This document shows positions 44,399 through 55,665 of a stretch of DNA of 64,000 bases, one piece after another (the first letter of the stretch is position 1; each line of letters opens with the position of its first letter). The stretch comes from Laccaria trichodermophora (Eukaryota > Basidiomycota > Agaricomycetes > Agaricales > Hydnangiaceae): positions 3,534,001 to 3,598,000 of the forward strand of contig JACTVC010000003.1 of the NCBI GenBank assembly GCA_018417955.1. Direction: 5' to 3'. The position numbers were made by a program, and so were the translations under genes. The notes beneath the pieces were generated by a model that had not been told where the DNA came from, did no database searches, and saw nothing but the letters and a program-made list of their open reading frames with translations.

Positions 44399-47300
44399 TC
44401 AGATCAGGATTTGGCCAAGGATTCTGTTGCTTGCTTCCAGCATTTGTATCTCTAGGTTCTCTGCCTCTGTGTATTTTCCAAGACCATAATATGTTACTGC
44501 TAGATTTGCCATGGCTTCAATTGTGTTAGGGTGTTCCACTCCAAGAATTCTGTTTCTTGCATCCAGAACTTGAATCTCCAGCTTCTCTGCCTCTGTGTAC
44601 TTTCTCAGGTTTCTATATGTTGCTCCTAGATTTGCCATGGCATGGAGTGTATCTGGGTGTTCCACTCCAAGAATTCTGTTGCTTGCATCCAGAACCTGCA
44701 TCTTCAGCTTCTCTGCCTCTGTGTATTTCCCCAAGTTGCAATATGTTACTGCTAGATTAGCCATGGCTCTGATTGTGTCTGGGTGTTCCACTCCAAGAAT
44801 TCTGTTCCTTGCATCCAGAACTTGTATCTCTAATTTCTCTCCCTCTGTGTATTTTCCCAGACTATGGTATGTCATTGCTAGACTTGCCATGGCACCAATT
44901 GTATCTGTGTGTTCCACTCCAAGAATTCTGTTGCTTGCTTCCAGAATTTGTATCTCTAGGTTCTCTGCCTCTGTGTATTTTCCAAGACTATAATATGTTA
45001 CTGCTAGACTTTCCATGGCTTCAATTGTGTCTGGGTGTTCCACTCCAAGATCTCTGTTTCTTGCATCCAGAACTTGCACCTCCAGAACTTGCATCTCCAG
45101 CTTCTCTGCCTCTGTGTATCTTCCCAAGTTTCCATATGTTGTTGCTAGATTTTCCATGGCTGTAATTGTATGTGGGTGTTCCACTCCAAGAATTCTGTTT
45201 CTTCCATCCAGAACTTGAATCTCCAGCTTCTCTGCCTCTGTGTATTTTCTCAGGTTTCCATATGTCGCTGCTAGATTTGCCATGGCATTAATTGTATCTG
45301 GGTGTTCCACTCCAAGAACTCTGTTCCTTGCATCCAGAACTTGCATTTCTAGCTTCTCTACCTCTGTGTATTTTCTCAAGTTTCCATATGTTACTGCTAG
45401 ATTTGCCATTGCATTGATTGTATCTGGGTGTTCCACTCCAAGAATTCTGTTTCTTGCATCCAGAACTTGCACCTCCAGCTTCTCTGCCTCAGTGTATCTT
45501 CCCAAGTTTCCATATGTTGTTGCTAGATTTTCCATGGCTGTAATTGTATGTGGGTGTTCCATTCCAAGAATTCTGTTTCTTGCTTCCAGAACCTGCATCT
45601 CCAGCTTCTCTGCCTCTGTGAATTTTCCCAAGTTTTGATATGTTGCTCCTAGATTTTCCATGGCAACAATTGTGTCTGTGTGTTCCACTCCAAGAATTGT
45701 GTTCCTTGCATGCAGGACCTGCATATTCAGCTTCCCCGCCTCTATGTGTTTTCCCAAGTTTCCATATGTTGCTGCTAGATTTGCCATTGCATTGATTGTG
45801 TCTGGGTGTTCCACTCCAAAAATTCTGTTGCTTGCATCCAGAACTTGCATTGCCAGCTTCTCTGCCTCCATGTATTTTCCTAGACTTGTATATGTTCCTG
45901 CTAGATTTTCCATGGCTCTAATTGTGTCTGGATGTTCATACCCAAGAATTCTGTTTCTTGTGTCTAGAACTTTATTGTCCAAGGTTTCTGCCTCCTTGAA
46001 ATATCCTTGTTCCCGCAACAGTACCCCAAACTTTTCATAAGCATCATCCATGTAATTGACACCATTCTCATTACTTTCTGATCTGGAATGCTCCATATTT
46101 GCTCTTATATGTGTAACTAAGGCCCTCTTGAATCCATATGGCTGTCCATCCTCCCAGCTTATTGAACAAGACAAAGTAACATATGCCATTAAGCAACATT
46201 GTTTTCTCTCATTTACATCCATTCTGTCTCTGCCCCATGTATGGACAAGTGGATGCATTGCATACACACAATCAGATGGGCCTTTCTTGATCAAGGAGAA
46301 TGACAGTAATATTCGAATCCCCTCTCTGAAGACAAAGTTATCCCAAGCACCTGTTCTGTTGAGAGGAAGTAATCTCCGATCCAGCATAGAACTGGCAAGT
46401 GGCAATTCAGGGTCAGAGGGTTCTTCATCTTCTTGAAGAGCAGCATAAGAAAATATTTTCTCAGTGATTCCCTCATGATGCAAGAAAGGAAATAAATTCA
46501 GCAGAAGCATTGCACTATTGGCTGCATTGGCTCTGTGTGGATCATCAGATTCAGCCCTCTTCTGAATTTCTTTGTATGATAATTCCCAAGTTGCATAGAC
46601 ACTTCTGTTATACTTGGAAGCACCAGTAAATTCAGAATGGGATAGTAACATTTCTCGGTGCTCTGAATATTTTGCAAGGTAGTCTCCAAGACTGGTGGCC
46701 CCAGATGCAATATAAGCACCAGCCTGATCAATAGCAAGAGGAAGGCAGGAGAACTCCTTCACAATCTTAGATGCTTCAGCTTGAAACTCAATTGAAGATG
46801 GAGCCAAGTAACTGGCTTTCAGAAGTAACTCAATGGCATCATTCTCCTCCATCTCACTTATTTCAACAGAATTCTCAGGTGAAGTCAGATTCCTCATGGT
46901 GGAGTTGCGGCTAGTTATCAGAATGTTTCCCCCCCTTCCAGGTGGAAGATAAGCCTCCAGCTCAGCAGGTGATAGAACATCTGCATTGTCAAAGACCATA
47001 ATGTAGTTCTCTTTCAGTGAGCCAATCCAGTGAAGAGCTGATTCAGGTGAGCCATCTAGACCATTAGACTGAGCTGCAGGAAGATTGCAGATACCCTGTA
47101 GTCCCTGTGTGATAGTACCAACTGAGGAAGCATCAATCCAAAAAACAGGAGAGAAACTGAAGGCAATTGAAACATTAGAAATGAGGGTTGGACCTGCCTC
47201 TTGCATGATACTCACCAGTCAGACATTTCTTCAACAAACTTCAAACAAATCTGAGTCTTTCCAATACCCCCCATTCCATACAACAGACAGAACTTTCTCT

Positions 47301-47588
47301 TCTGAGCTGAGTCATTTGTGTCAAAGAAATGCCTCTTGAGTTCAGCAATGACTTCTGTACGGCCTGTGAACCGATTGCTCGGATTTGGCATAAGGGGAAT
47401 GACCCCATCAGATGTCGTCCTATTGCCATAATTGTGGTGAATGTTGATCTGCAAGAGATCCAACGCCATCAGCTTGTTTCCTTCGATAAACATGACATTG
47501 ATATGACACTCACAGTCTTAGCTTCATTGAATGTGTTGTTGCTAGCTACAAAGTGGTGAGCGGCCGCAAAAAGGTTCGTTCCGCTCAT
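44399..47588 (-). CDS. NLR-like protein: NB-ARC with C-terminal TPR array (copy B)
   Basis: Three exons, 47588-47514, 47448-47216 and 47156-44399, give 1021 aa. Domain order is as in the block A paralogue: LFAAAHHFVASNNTF at the N-terminus, P-loop GMGGIGKT, IMVFDNAD and CLPLAIDQAG in the nucleotide-binding domain, then TPRs. The array has one partial and 12 full units against 11 in copy A. The seventh unit carries five extra residues (VLEVQVLDARN), a small internal duplication. Unit order cannot be matched one to one with copy A except at the two ends, which points to recombination among units. The frame is intact. A non-self recognition role is inferred from architecture only. The start is shared with the ATGA at the end of an upstream minus frame. 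Confidence 0.88.
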
Positions 47589-47905
47589 GTTGAGATTCTG
47601 TTTTGAAGGTGGAAAGGTTCAGGATGATGAGGGAAGGAAGCAAAGGCGAGCGCCTGGAAGGGCAGATGACTTCGAATTATGCCCACGCGTGATGATCTAT
47701 CTTTAGATACCCCAACCACGTGCCTGAGCTTCGCCAGAGCGTCCGCCACTGTTCCGAAAGCCATTGCTCTCGCTTTATTCCTTGGTCCAAGTAGACTGCC
47801 TTTGAAGGTATCTTGAGCGCATTGTGAAGGTACCGGAAATCCGGAAATTCTCTTTCCGTCAAATTTATTGTCGTTCGAGTCCGTTCCGTATGTCTTCCGA
47901 GCCAT
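47585..47905 (-). other. Upstream ORF overlapping the NLR start
   Basis: A minus-strand frame from ATG 47905 (MARKTYGTDSNDNKFDGKR) runs to a TGA that overlaps the NLR start as ATGA. Its first 30 or so codons are conserved in block A (19677 down), where a transposon and other sequence break the rest. It could be an uORF in the NLR leader, an upstream exon, or chance conservation of the shared promoter. Confidence 0.3.
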
Positions 47906-47973
47906 GACCACAAAAAGCAGGCCGTGTCAATCCTGCTTCCCACTCCTCAGCTTCTCGTTGAACATTACAACCA

Positions 47974-50832
47974 ATGTCGCCTATTCAAGTTCCCAACCAC
48001 TCTATACGGATCTGTGCTGATCGAGGTGGCACGTTCTGCGATATTCATGCGTCAGTCTTTTTCTGTTCATGTTGTGAACCTCGTCTGATCGACTTATAGC
48101 TCTTACCCCGATCCTGAGAATCTAAGTGAGAGGAAGGAAGTCGTCGTTAAATTGCGTGAGTTCATTGTCTGGGAGCTCAAAAAGACTTTCTGACGTTGTT
48201 TGAATGCCATAGTATCGCAAGATACCTCCAACTATAAAGACGCACCCACCGAGGGCATCCGTCGCGTCTTGGAGATCGTAACGGGAGAAAAGATCCCCAG
48301 AGGCTCTGTACTCGAAACAGAGAAAATAGGCAAGTCTCGTTTAAACCACGATCTCTCTACAATTACTTATCAACACCAGATTACATTCGCTTATCCACCA
48401 CCGTTGCCACTAACGCTCTCCTCGAACGCAAGGGACACAAACACGCTCTTCTGATCACCAAGGGATTCAAAGACCTCCTGCTCATAGGGAACCAATCCCG
48501 TCCCAAGATATTCGACCTCAACATCCGTCGTCCCCCGCCTTTGTATTCGATGGTCACGGAGGTGGATGAACGAGTGACGTTGGTGGGGTATACTTCTGAT
48601 CCTAAAGCAGAGGAACACGCGGTTCAGTTTGACGATGGGGGGAGAGTGGTGAGGGGGTATCGTGGAAAGGGATGGGATGGTGTTACGGATGCGGAGGGGC
48701 CTGGGAGGATTGTGAGAGGGTTGTCCGGGGAGGCAGTGAGGATCCTCAAGACGCCAGGTTCGTATCATTCAACACTTCTTTTCTTTTTTCTGATAATATC
48801 AACAGACATCGAAGCCGTCGAAAGAGACCTCAAGAAACTCTACGAAGAAGGCTACCGCTCCCTCGCCATCGTCCTCGTGCACTCCTACACCTACCCAGAG
48901 CACGAACGCGCCATTGGCAACCTAGCCCGCTCCCTCGGGTTCACCCACGTATCAGAATCAGCTCAGCTCCTCCCCATGATCAAGATGGTTCCGCGTGGTG
49001 TATCCTCAACAGCCGACGCCTACCTCACGCCTATCTTGCGTGAATACCTGGACGGTTTCTTCGATGGGTTCGATGCGAAGTTGAAAGATGGACGTTTGAT
49101 GAGCCCAAGGGTGGAGTTTATGGGTAGTGATGGTGGTTTGTTGGACTTGAACAATTTTTCGGGGTTGAAGAGTATTTTGAGTGGTCCTGCGGGTGGTGTT
49201 GTGGGTTATGCTCTGACGAGTTGGGATGAAGATAGGAAAATCCCTATTATTGGGTACGGTCCCCTCTTTCTTCTTATATCCTTGATTGTACTTACGCTCT
49301 GACAGATTGGACGTAGGTGGCACATCAACAGACGTCTCGCGCTTCGACGGTCGATACGAAGTAGTCTACGAAACAACCACAGCAGGAGTGACTATCCAAT
49401 CTCCCCAGCTGGACATCAACACCGTAGCAGCTGGGGGTGGGTCATGCCTCACATTCCGCAATGGACTCTTCCTCGCCGGACCAGAGAGTGCTGGAGCCCA
49501 GCCTGGGCCGGCTTGCTATCGGTATGCACTTCTACTGCGTTTTTTTAAAACCAGATTGACTGACACGTTGAGTAGGAAGGGAGGCCCATTGGCAGTGACG
49601 GATGCCAACCTCCTTCTCGGCCGACTTATTCCTGATTATTTCCCCAAGATATTTGGAAAATCGGAGAAGGAACCGTTGGATGTAGAAGCTTCGAGGGTAG
49701 CGTTTGAGAAAGTTGCGAAGGACATTAATGATAGTCATCCAGAATTGGTTTTGACGCTTGATGAGATCGTTTATGGGTTTGTCTTCTTTTCTATCCTCTG
49801 ATTGACGCATCCTAAAAGTCATCCATGAAATTAGATTCATCAAGGTCGCAAACGAGACCATGTGTCGCCCCATCCGTGCACTGACGGAAGCTCGAGGATA
49901 CGCGACGTCCAAGCATACGTGCGTGATTCTCTCACACAGTTCCCTCGCTGTACTTACAAGGAAAAAACCTACAGCCTCGCAAGTTTCGGTGGAGCAGGCG
50001 GCCAACACGCCTGCGAAATCGCAAGTCTCCTCGGGATCAAAACCATCCTCATCCACCGATACAGCTCGATTCTCTCTGCGTATGGATTGGCCCTTGCAGA
50101 TCGGTTCGTCCTTCCTTCCCCTCTTTCCATCCTCACATCTAATTAACTCCCCTCTTCTATATTCGTATCCAGCGCATACGAAGTCCAAGAACCCTGCTCG
50201 ACATTCTACACTCCCCAGAACAAACCAACCCTCCTCACTCGGCTTGACAGGATGACAGCCGACGTGCGCAGCGAGCTCCGCAAGCAGGGGTTCGAGGAAC
50301 ATAGGATCCATGTGGAGAGGATGTTGAATATGAGGTTTGAGGGTACCGATACGGCGCTTATGGTTCTACCACATGCAGAGGACGGTGATGGGGATGAAGA
50401 TTTCGAGAGCGCTTTCAAGAGGGTGTATAAAGCTGAATTTGGGTTCTTGTTGGAGAAGAGTGTTATTGTTGATGATATAAAGGTCGCTCTTTTTTTCTCA
50501 TGTTTCAACCCACAAAGCTAATGATGCACGATTCTTAGGTCCGGGGTATCGGCAAAACATTCGACACGCTTGGTCAATCCGTCTATGCTGAAGTAGCCAC
50601 CCTCTCCACGCGCCTCGTCGAGCCAAAGGAGAAAGCAGACTCTTGGTACAGTGTGTACTTTGATCGTGTTGGACGTGTGGACGAGACACCTGTGTATTTG
50701 CTTGATAATCTGGGCATGGGGGATGCGGTTGAAGGCCCCGCGATGATTATTGACCAAACGCAGACTATCTTGGTGGTTCCTGGGGCGAAGGCAGTGGTCA
50801 CAAGGAAGCATTTGTATATCACGTTGGAGTAG
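47974..50832 (+). CDS. 5-oxoprolinase, HyuA half only (copy B)
   Basis: Eleven exons (47974-48050, 48100-48155, 48213-48329, 48380-48757, 48806-49253, 49306-49521, 49576-49776, 49835-49918, 49975-50103, 50173-50482, 50539-50832). Each exon has exactly the same length as in block A, giving 769 aa again. The GC-AG intron (donor GCAAGT at 48330) is kept. The motifs [18 protein letters not shown] and [12 protein letters not shown] are present. It stops at HLYITLE like copy A, so the HyuB half was lost before duplication. Substitutions are scattered and the frame is clean, which suggests selection on both copies or a recent duplication. ATG to ATG, it lies 385 bp from the NLR gene, head to head. 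Confidence 0.88.
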
Positions 50833-50893
50833 GCTGGGGTATAAGATGATTGTACTATAGTATACTGAATTTCGTATTTGTATGGAAGGGAGA

Positions 50894-52125
50894 CTATAAT
50901 TTGTCCTCTGCCTCCTTCTTTGCCCGTCGTTTCTCAGCCCATTCCTTCGCTTTGATTCTTCGCGCTTCCTTGATTGCTTCCTCGGGGTCCAGCGGTGTAA
51001 CAACTGTGATATCTTCAGCTTTCACCTCTTGTTTCCCCTCCCCATCACCCTCCTTACTCTCCTTCTCATCATCGCTACTCCCTTCATCGCTCCCATATGC
51101 AGCAACCAACCCCAACCCAACCCCCCTCTTCTTCTCCTCCTCCTTCCTTTCGAGCTCCACCTTTACCTTGTGCTTCGCTAACATCCACGACCTCTTCCAC
51201 CGTCCACGGAGGAATGCGAACCGTTTTTCAGCGCCATAGTTCGCGAGCACCCGCATCTCCAGTTGCGCGGGGTTGGAGGAGGAGAGGAGTTGTTGCGCTG
51301 TTCGGGACATTAGTTCTTTCTGAGTTTGGTCTGGCTATGTAGATTTTTTTTTCAAACGTCATTACAAGGGTTAAAGAAAGGGGGAGGAGGAGAAATACCT
51401 CTTCATCGCTTCCACCCCATACGTCGTCTTCAAGTTCTCCATGCAGAACAACGTCTTCGTCGTCGCCATCTTCAACCATCCGTGCTTTCAACCTCTCTTC
51501 CCGCGTACGCTCCATCACCTTCCGCCTCTTCTCCCTGCGGAAATCGTCCGCTTCGTCGGGAGAGAAGAAGAACATGTCTTCTGAATCTGAAGGGAGGTCT
51601 GACCAGCCCGTGGGTGATTCCGGGGCTAGTGGTATGAAAGATGATGTTGGGGGAGGGAGGACATCTAGGAGAAGTCGGACGTCGTATCTAAAAAAGAATT
51701 AGTGGAGGAGGGTAGAAGGAAACTTGAGAAACGTACCGGTCCACCCAAACCGCAGGTTCCTCCTCTTCCGGTAGTAGTACTGGTGAATTGGCAACACCAT
51801 TACGAATCAAACCATAGTCCTCATCTTCATCGTCCGGGAACGCAGGAACAGTCGTCGTTTGGCGCGAACCACCCCATCTTATAAGAGCCTCCCCAACAAC
51901 AGCCCTCTTCTGAGCTGAGGGAGGCTCATCCGACTCAAAGTCGTACTGGACGACTTCCAAGGACCTCGCAAGAGCTTTGGCATGAGACCCACGAATAATG
52001 GTGGCTTCGTATGCTTGGATGAAGAGCGCTGGATCGGGGTCTTGTTGGGTGTTTGGAATGATGCTGGGTTTCTTGGTTGGATTCAGGGGGTGTTTACGCT
52101 TTCGTGAGTTGTTGGAGGTCGACAT
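50894..52125 (-). CDS. Conserved-looking charged protein of unknown function (intact copy B)
   Basis: Three exons, 52125-51737, 51687-51399 and 51319-50894, give 367 aa with matching phases. The N-terminus is basic (SRKRKHPLNPTKKP), like a nuclear signal. A Tyr/Phe-Asp/Glu-rich middle (FPDDEDEDYGL, PSDSEDMFFFSPDEADDF) follows, then helical charged stretches (RREKRRKVMERTREERLKAR). The C-terminal region has RVLANYGAEKRFAFLRGRW and ends in a Lys/Glu/Arg helix (RRIKAKEWAEKRRAKKEAED). I do not recognise the family; composition suggests a nuclear or nucleolar protein. It converges on the oxoprolinase gene with 61 bp between the stops. Confidence 0.8.
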
Positions 52126-52442
52126 CAGGTCAGGGAAGAGTAGATTTGAACAGAGCGTATATTATGCAGAGTTATCATTCGGTTATGCTAGAGCTATAGG
52201 AGTGAGGAGGTAGAGCTAGAGACAGAGCTAAGTGTTAGATAGACAGAGAAAAGATAAACCAATCAACTATGATACAGATGTCAGACCAATTCTCGATTCA
52301 AAGCAAAGGGGGGGGGATAGTAGTTGTTGTAGTCAGAGTCCGTCCAGATTCCAACCAAGATAGTCGATGAGGTAGATGAGATAGAATAAACCAAGAAAAC
52401 GACTCCAGCAGCCAGTGCACAGCACCACCGCCGCACCAAAAT

Positions 52443-54786
52443 CTACTGCGCCAACCCAACAGCACTCCACGGAATCCCATCCTCCGAAACGCCCTCCTCA
52501 TCTTCATCATCACCATCACCCACATCCCACGGCCTCTGCCAGCTCGCACCAGAAAAAAGGAGGATAGAGCGCAACGAAGGGCATTGTTTGACCCACATGT
52601 TAATCCGGGCTTGTTCTAACGAAGATGGGGTTGGGGAGGGGGGATGCGTGCGAGAGTGTGTAAGAGAGCGAGGAGAAGGAGAAGGAGAAGAGGAGGTGGG
52701 GAAAATGTATTGATTTGGTGATGGGAAGGCAAACGACGACGACGCGTTTTGATAAGTGGGGAACGGTACGACGTGTGAGTGGGAGTGGGAATGAGATGAA
52801 CTGGGGGGAGGTGGGAAGGGGAGGTGGGGGAGCGGAGAAGGAGGTGTGAAAGCGTCGTCCTCCATCTCAAACGAATCGAAGCGTAAGTGGAGGTCACGTA
52901 GAGCTTTGTAGCGCGGTAATGTCGCTTGAAGTGTTTTGTATAACGCCTATCACAACAGAAAAAAACAATCAGCTTTCAGAAACAAGGAAGAAGAAAAAAC
53001 CAACCTCCTCTGGCGAAAAATCCGTACTCTCCCCCTGAAACTCAACCTCCAAAACCCTCAACCCCCTCCACCCATGCACATTTCCATTTCCTTCCTGTGT
53101 CCCCTCCCCTCCCCCCTCTGTTCCATCCTCCCCCTCTCCCTCCCCTCCCGTCAGCGGCGGCGACCCCAAAACAGCACCAACAGCCCCCAAAACCTTCTCC
53201 ACCGTCCGTCTATCAACACTCTCACAAACAAACCTCAACCCCAACCTTCTCACTCCCTGAGCCTGCAACGCAGCCATCAACGCCGCAGGCCTCAACCCCG
53301 TATAAAGCGTCGTGTTGATCGTTAGCGATACACTTCGTAATGGCCTTTGAGGGCACATGGAAGAAGAAGAAGGGGGGGAGAGGAAGTGCACGAGGGAGGG
53401 TGTGCCGTGTAGAGTTGTTAGATTTGGGAGGAGGGTTTGGGAGGAGAAGGGGCTGGTGAGGAGTGGTGGGAAGTAGGACGAGTGAGGCGTTGGCGTTGCT
53501 GAGGGTGATGAGAATCCTGGAGAGACGGAGAGAAAGGCGCTGTTCGGTCTACTCTGGGATTTAACGGGCGTGCGTGGAGGAACTGGGTAATGGTGCTTTG
53601 ATGGGGGGTTGCTCAAGTCAGAGACACTGACAGGCGTGATTGGGCTGTCTTGGAGGTTTGGGAACTTGAGGATGTATATGTTAATCTGACCATCCAACCA
53701 CGCGAATAACGCGGTGGTTTCTTGGGCGGACATGGTGGCGTTGAGGAAAGTGAGGCGTTGGAGGCCGAAGGCCGTGTGGTGCGCTAGGAGGGAGGGGTTG
53801 AATGCGGGGAGGGTTAGTGAGATGAGGTTTGACATTCGTTGAAGGGCGAGTGTGAATGTTGCTGTTAAGAGGGAGTTTCGGTGGTCGTCTACGCTGGCGT
53901 GTGGGGAAGACGCAAAAGCGGAGGAGGAAGAGAAGAAGGAGGGCCAGGTGCGGCAGATGAAGTGGTGTACTAGCTCTGTAAGATCAGGACGAGACGCAAG
54001 CGCAGCCACGAGTTTTTCGAGCTGAAGTGGGCGAAGAGTCTGTAAATCGAGAGTGGTGTACAGTGCCAATCGAGCTGCATCACTAAAACTCCTAGACAGC
54101 GGTGCGAGCGACGCAACGGCATGACGGGGGAGGTATGATATAATGACAGCAATAACCTCAGCTGGGAGGTTAAAGCGTCTCACAACCCGTGTAGTTGTTG
54201 GCTTGACAAGCGGAATGATATCCATCCCACCCCCCTGTCCGGGGACAACAGACGCTCGTCGAAGATGAGTTTTGGCTTTAAGCTTCACGCTTACAGAACG
54301 CAATAAATTCGGCGAACTTATAGCCCGCGTTCGTTGGTACACGGACTCCCCACCGATACTCTCCCGATGACAAAAAGGTGAATTCTCGTCATGTGCAGGT
54401 GTGAACGGGGACGGGGGCAACGAGGATATAGACACTGGGCTTCCCAAGCCACTAGGGGGCCTTATATCGTCCTCGGATTCCGCAATGGAGGTCAAGCTGG
54501 AGCTGCGTGAGCTGTTCAGCACGGATCCATTATTATTGGTTGCCAGCGTGAGGTTTGGCGGGCGGCGGCCTTTTTTCCGGGGAGATGGGCGGAAAATAAG
54601 GGAAACGCGGCGCATGAGGGTTTTTGTCGGAGTGGTGGTGGTGCGCCTGCGGGGAATGGGAACATTTTCGACCGCTGCGAATGCGCATGCGGTCGGTCCC
54701 GGGAGGAGGGGGAGAGGTTTGTGGATCCCGTTGGTGGTTTCTTTTGGAGTGGTGATAAAAGAGCGTGTACGATGAAGGAATGTCAT
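52443..54786 (-). CDS. F-box-like protein
   Basis: Two exons, 54786-53005 and 52946-52443, give 761 aa; the donor is GTTGGT and the acceptor GATAG. A long Ser/Pro-rich, basic N-terminus (about 1-200) precedes an F-box-like motif at about residues 203-250 (FNLPAEVIAVIISYLP...LAPLSRSFSDAARLALYTTL). A leucine-rich part follows (LVAALASRPDLTELVHHF, LISLTLPAFNPSLL, RLTFLNATMSAQE), then Ser/Pro-rich spacers and an acidic end. F-box proteins bring substrates to SCF ubiquitin ligases through Skp1; substrates are unknown here. The shared part of block B ends inside the last exon near 52760. The block A counterpart is only a C-terminal scrap. Confidence 0.8.
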
Positions 54787-55264
54787 TTTTGAAAGGAGAG
54801 TGATAGTGAACGCTGGTTCATGAAGAGACTAGGAGAGACTTGAGGATATGTATTATGGGACCAATATTTCATGGCAACCGAATATGCTCTCCTTGGCAAC
54901 CCTTCCACGTGCAGCGGCCGTATTTTTTTTGGTTGGCCCAAGGTTAGCCGCCGATCAACACGACCTCGTCATCTTCATCAGATTTCATTATACACTCTGA
55001 TGAACTTGAATGTTCGTCATAAGTACTTGGACTTGCCAAAAGGCAAGGAGGGGCATCCGAATACATGGAGAATTGTCAAAATGTAGATGTGTGGATATTT
55101 ATATAAGCAGAGCAGTCAACGGTACTATGGATACGAGGATTGACGTGCATTCTTCCAAAAAGAAATCTGTGATAAACATGTAGCGCTGAGAAAAATGACG
55201 TGTTCATGATAGAAGCAGAGAATTCGAAAAACGAAATGAAGTTCATCTTTTATCCGACAATCAT
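54787..55264. other. No gene seen
   Basis: 5' flank of the F-box gene and 3' flank of the small gene. The open frame at 54871-55086 shows no recognisable protein character. Confidence 0.5.
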
Positions 55265-55665
55265 TTATGTCGGTACAAAGGAATGATGGGTGGGATCGGG
55301 GTCGAGAAAACTGTCTTTATCAGCCCGTTTTGCGTCGTCGGGCAGGATGGCGATGTGCGCATTGCCTCGCTTCTGCTCATTTCCGCTCATCCTGATGGTA
55401 ATATGCTTCTGTACTCTCCACATTCAGATATCGTCGAGGGAGACAAAACTTACGTGACGGATACTTGCCCATAGAGGTGAATGTTGAGGACTTTGGCATC
55501 GATTGGGTCCGCAATGATTCGAAAGATGTGATTAATTTCATCCTCCGTATCTTTGCCATTGGCCAATTCAACCTTCTTGACGATATGAACGTTGCTCCAA
55601 GTGAGCGTGGCCTTGTCTGCACCTGTTTCCGGGTCCTTTGCAATCGTAGGAATCTTGCTTTCCAT
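55265..55665 (-). CDS. Small unknown protein, two exons
   Basis: Exons 55665-55454 and 55391-55265 join in phase (donor GTAAGT) to give 112 aa. It starts MESKIPTIAKDPETG and contains WSNVHIVKKVELANGKD and FRIIADPIDAKVLNIHLYG. I do not recognise it. A degenerate relative with VADAIDAKVLNIDLF lies on the same strand at about 61191-60990, so it belongs to a small local family. Soluble, no signal peptide or membrane segment. The splice signals and in-phase join make it more likely real than chance. Confidence 0.55.

Larger units (their letters stand above)
44275..52760. repeat. Segmental duplication, block B
   Basis: Matches 14995-24160 in direct orientation. All its genes read through, so this is the better-preserved copy. 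The F-box gene extends beyond the right edge of the shared part. Confidence 0.85.
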
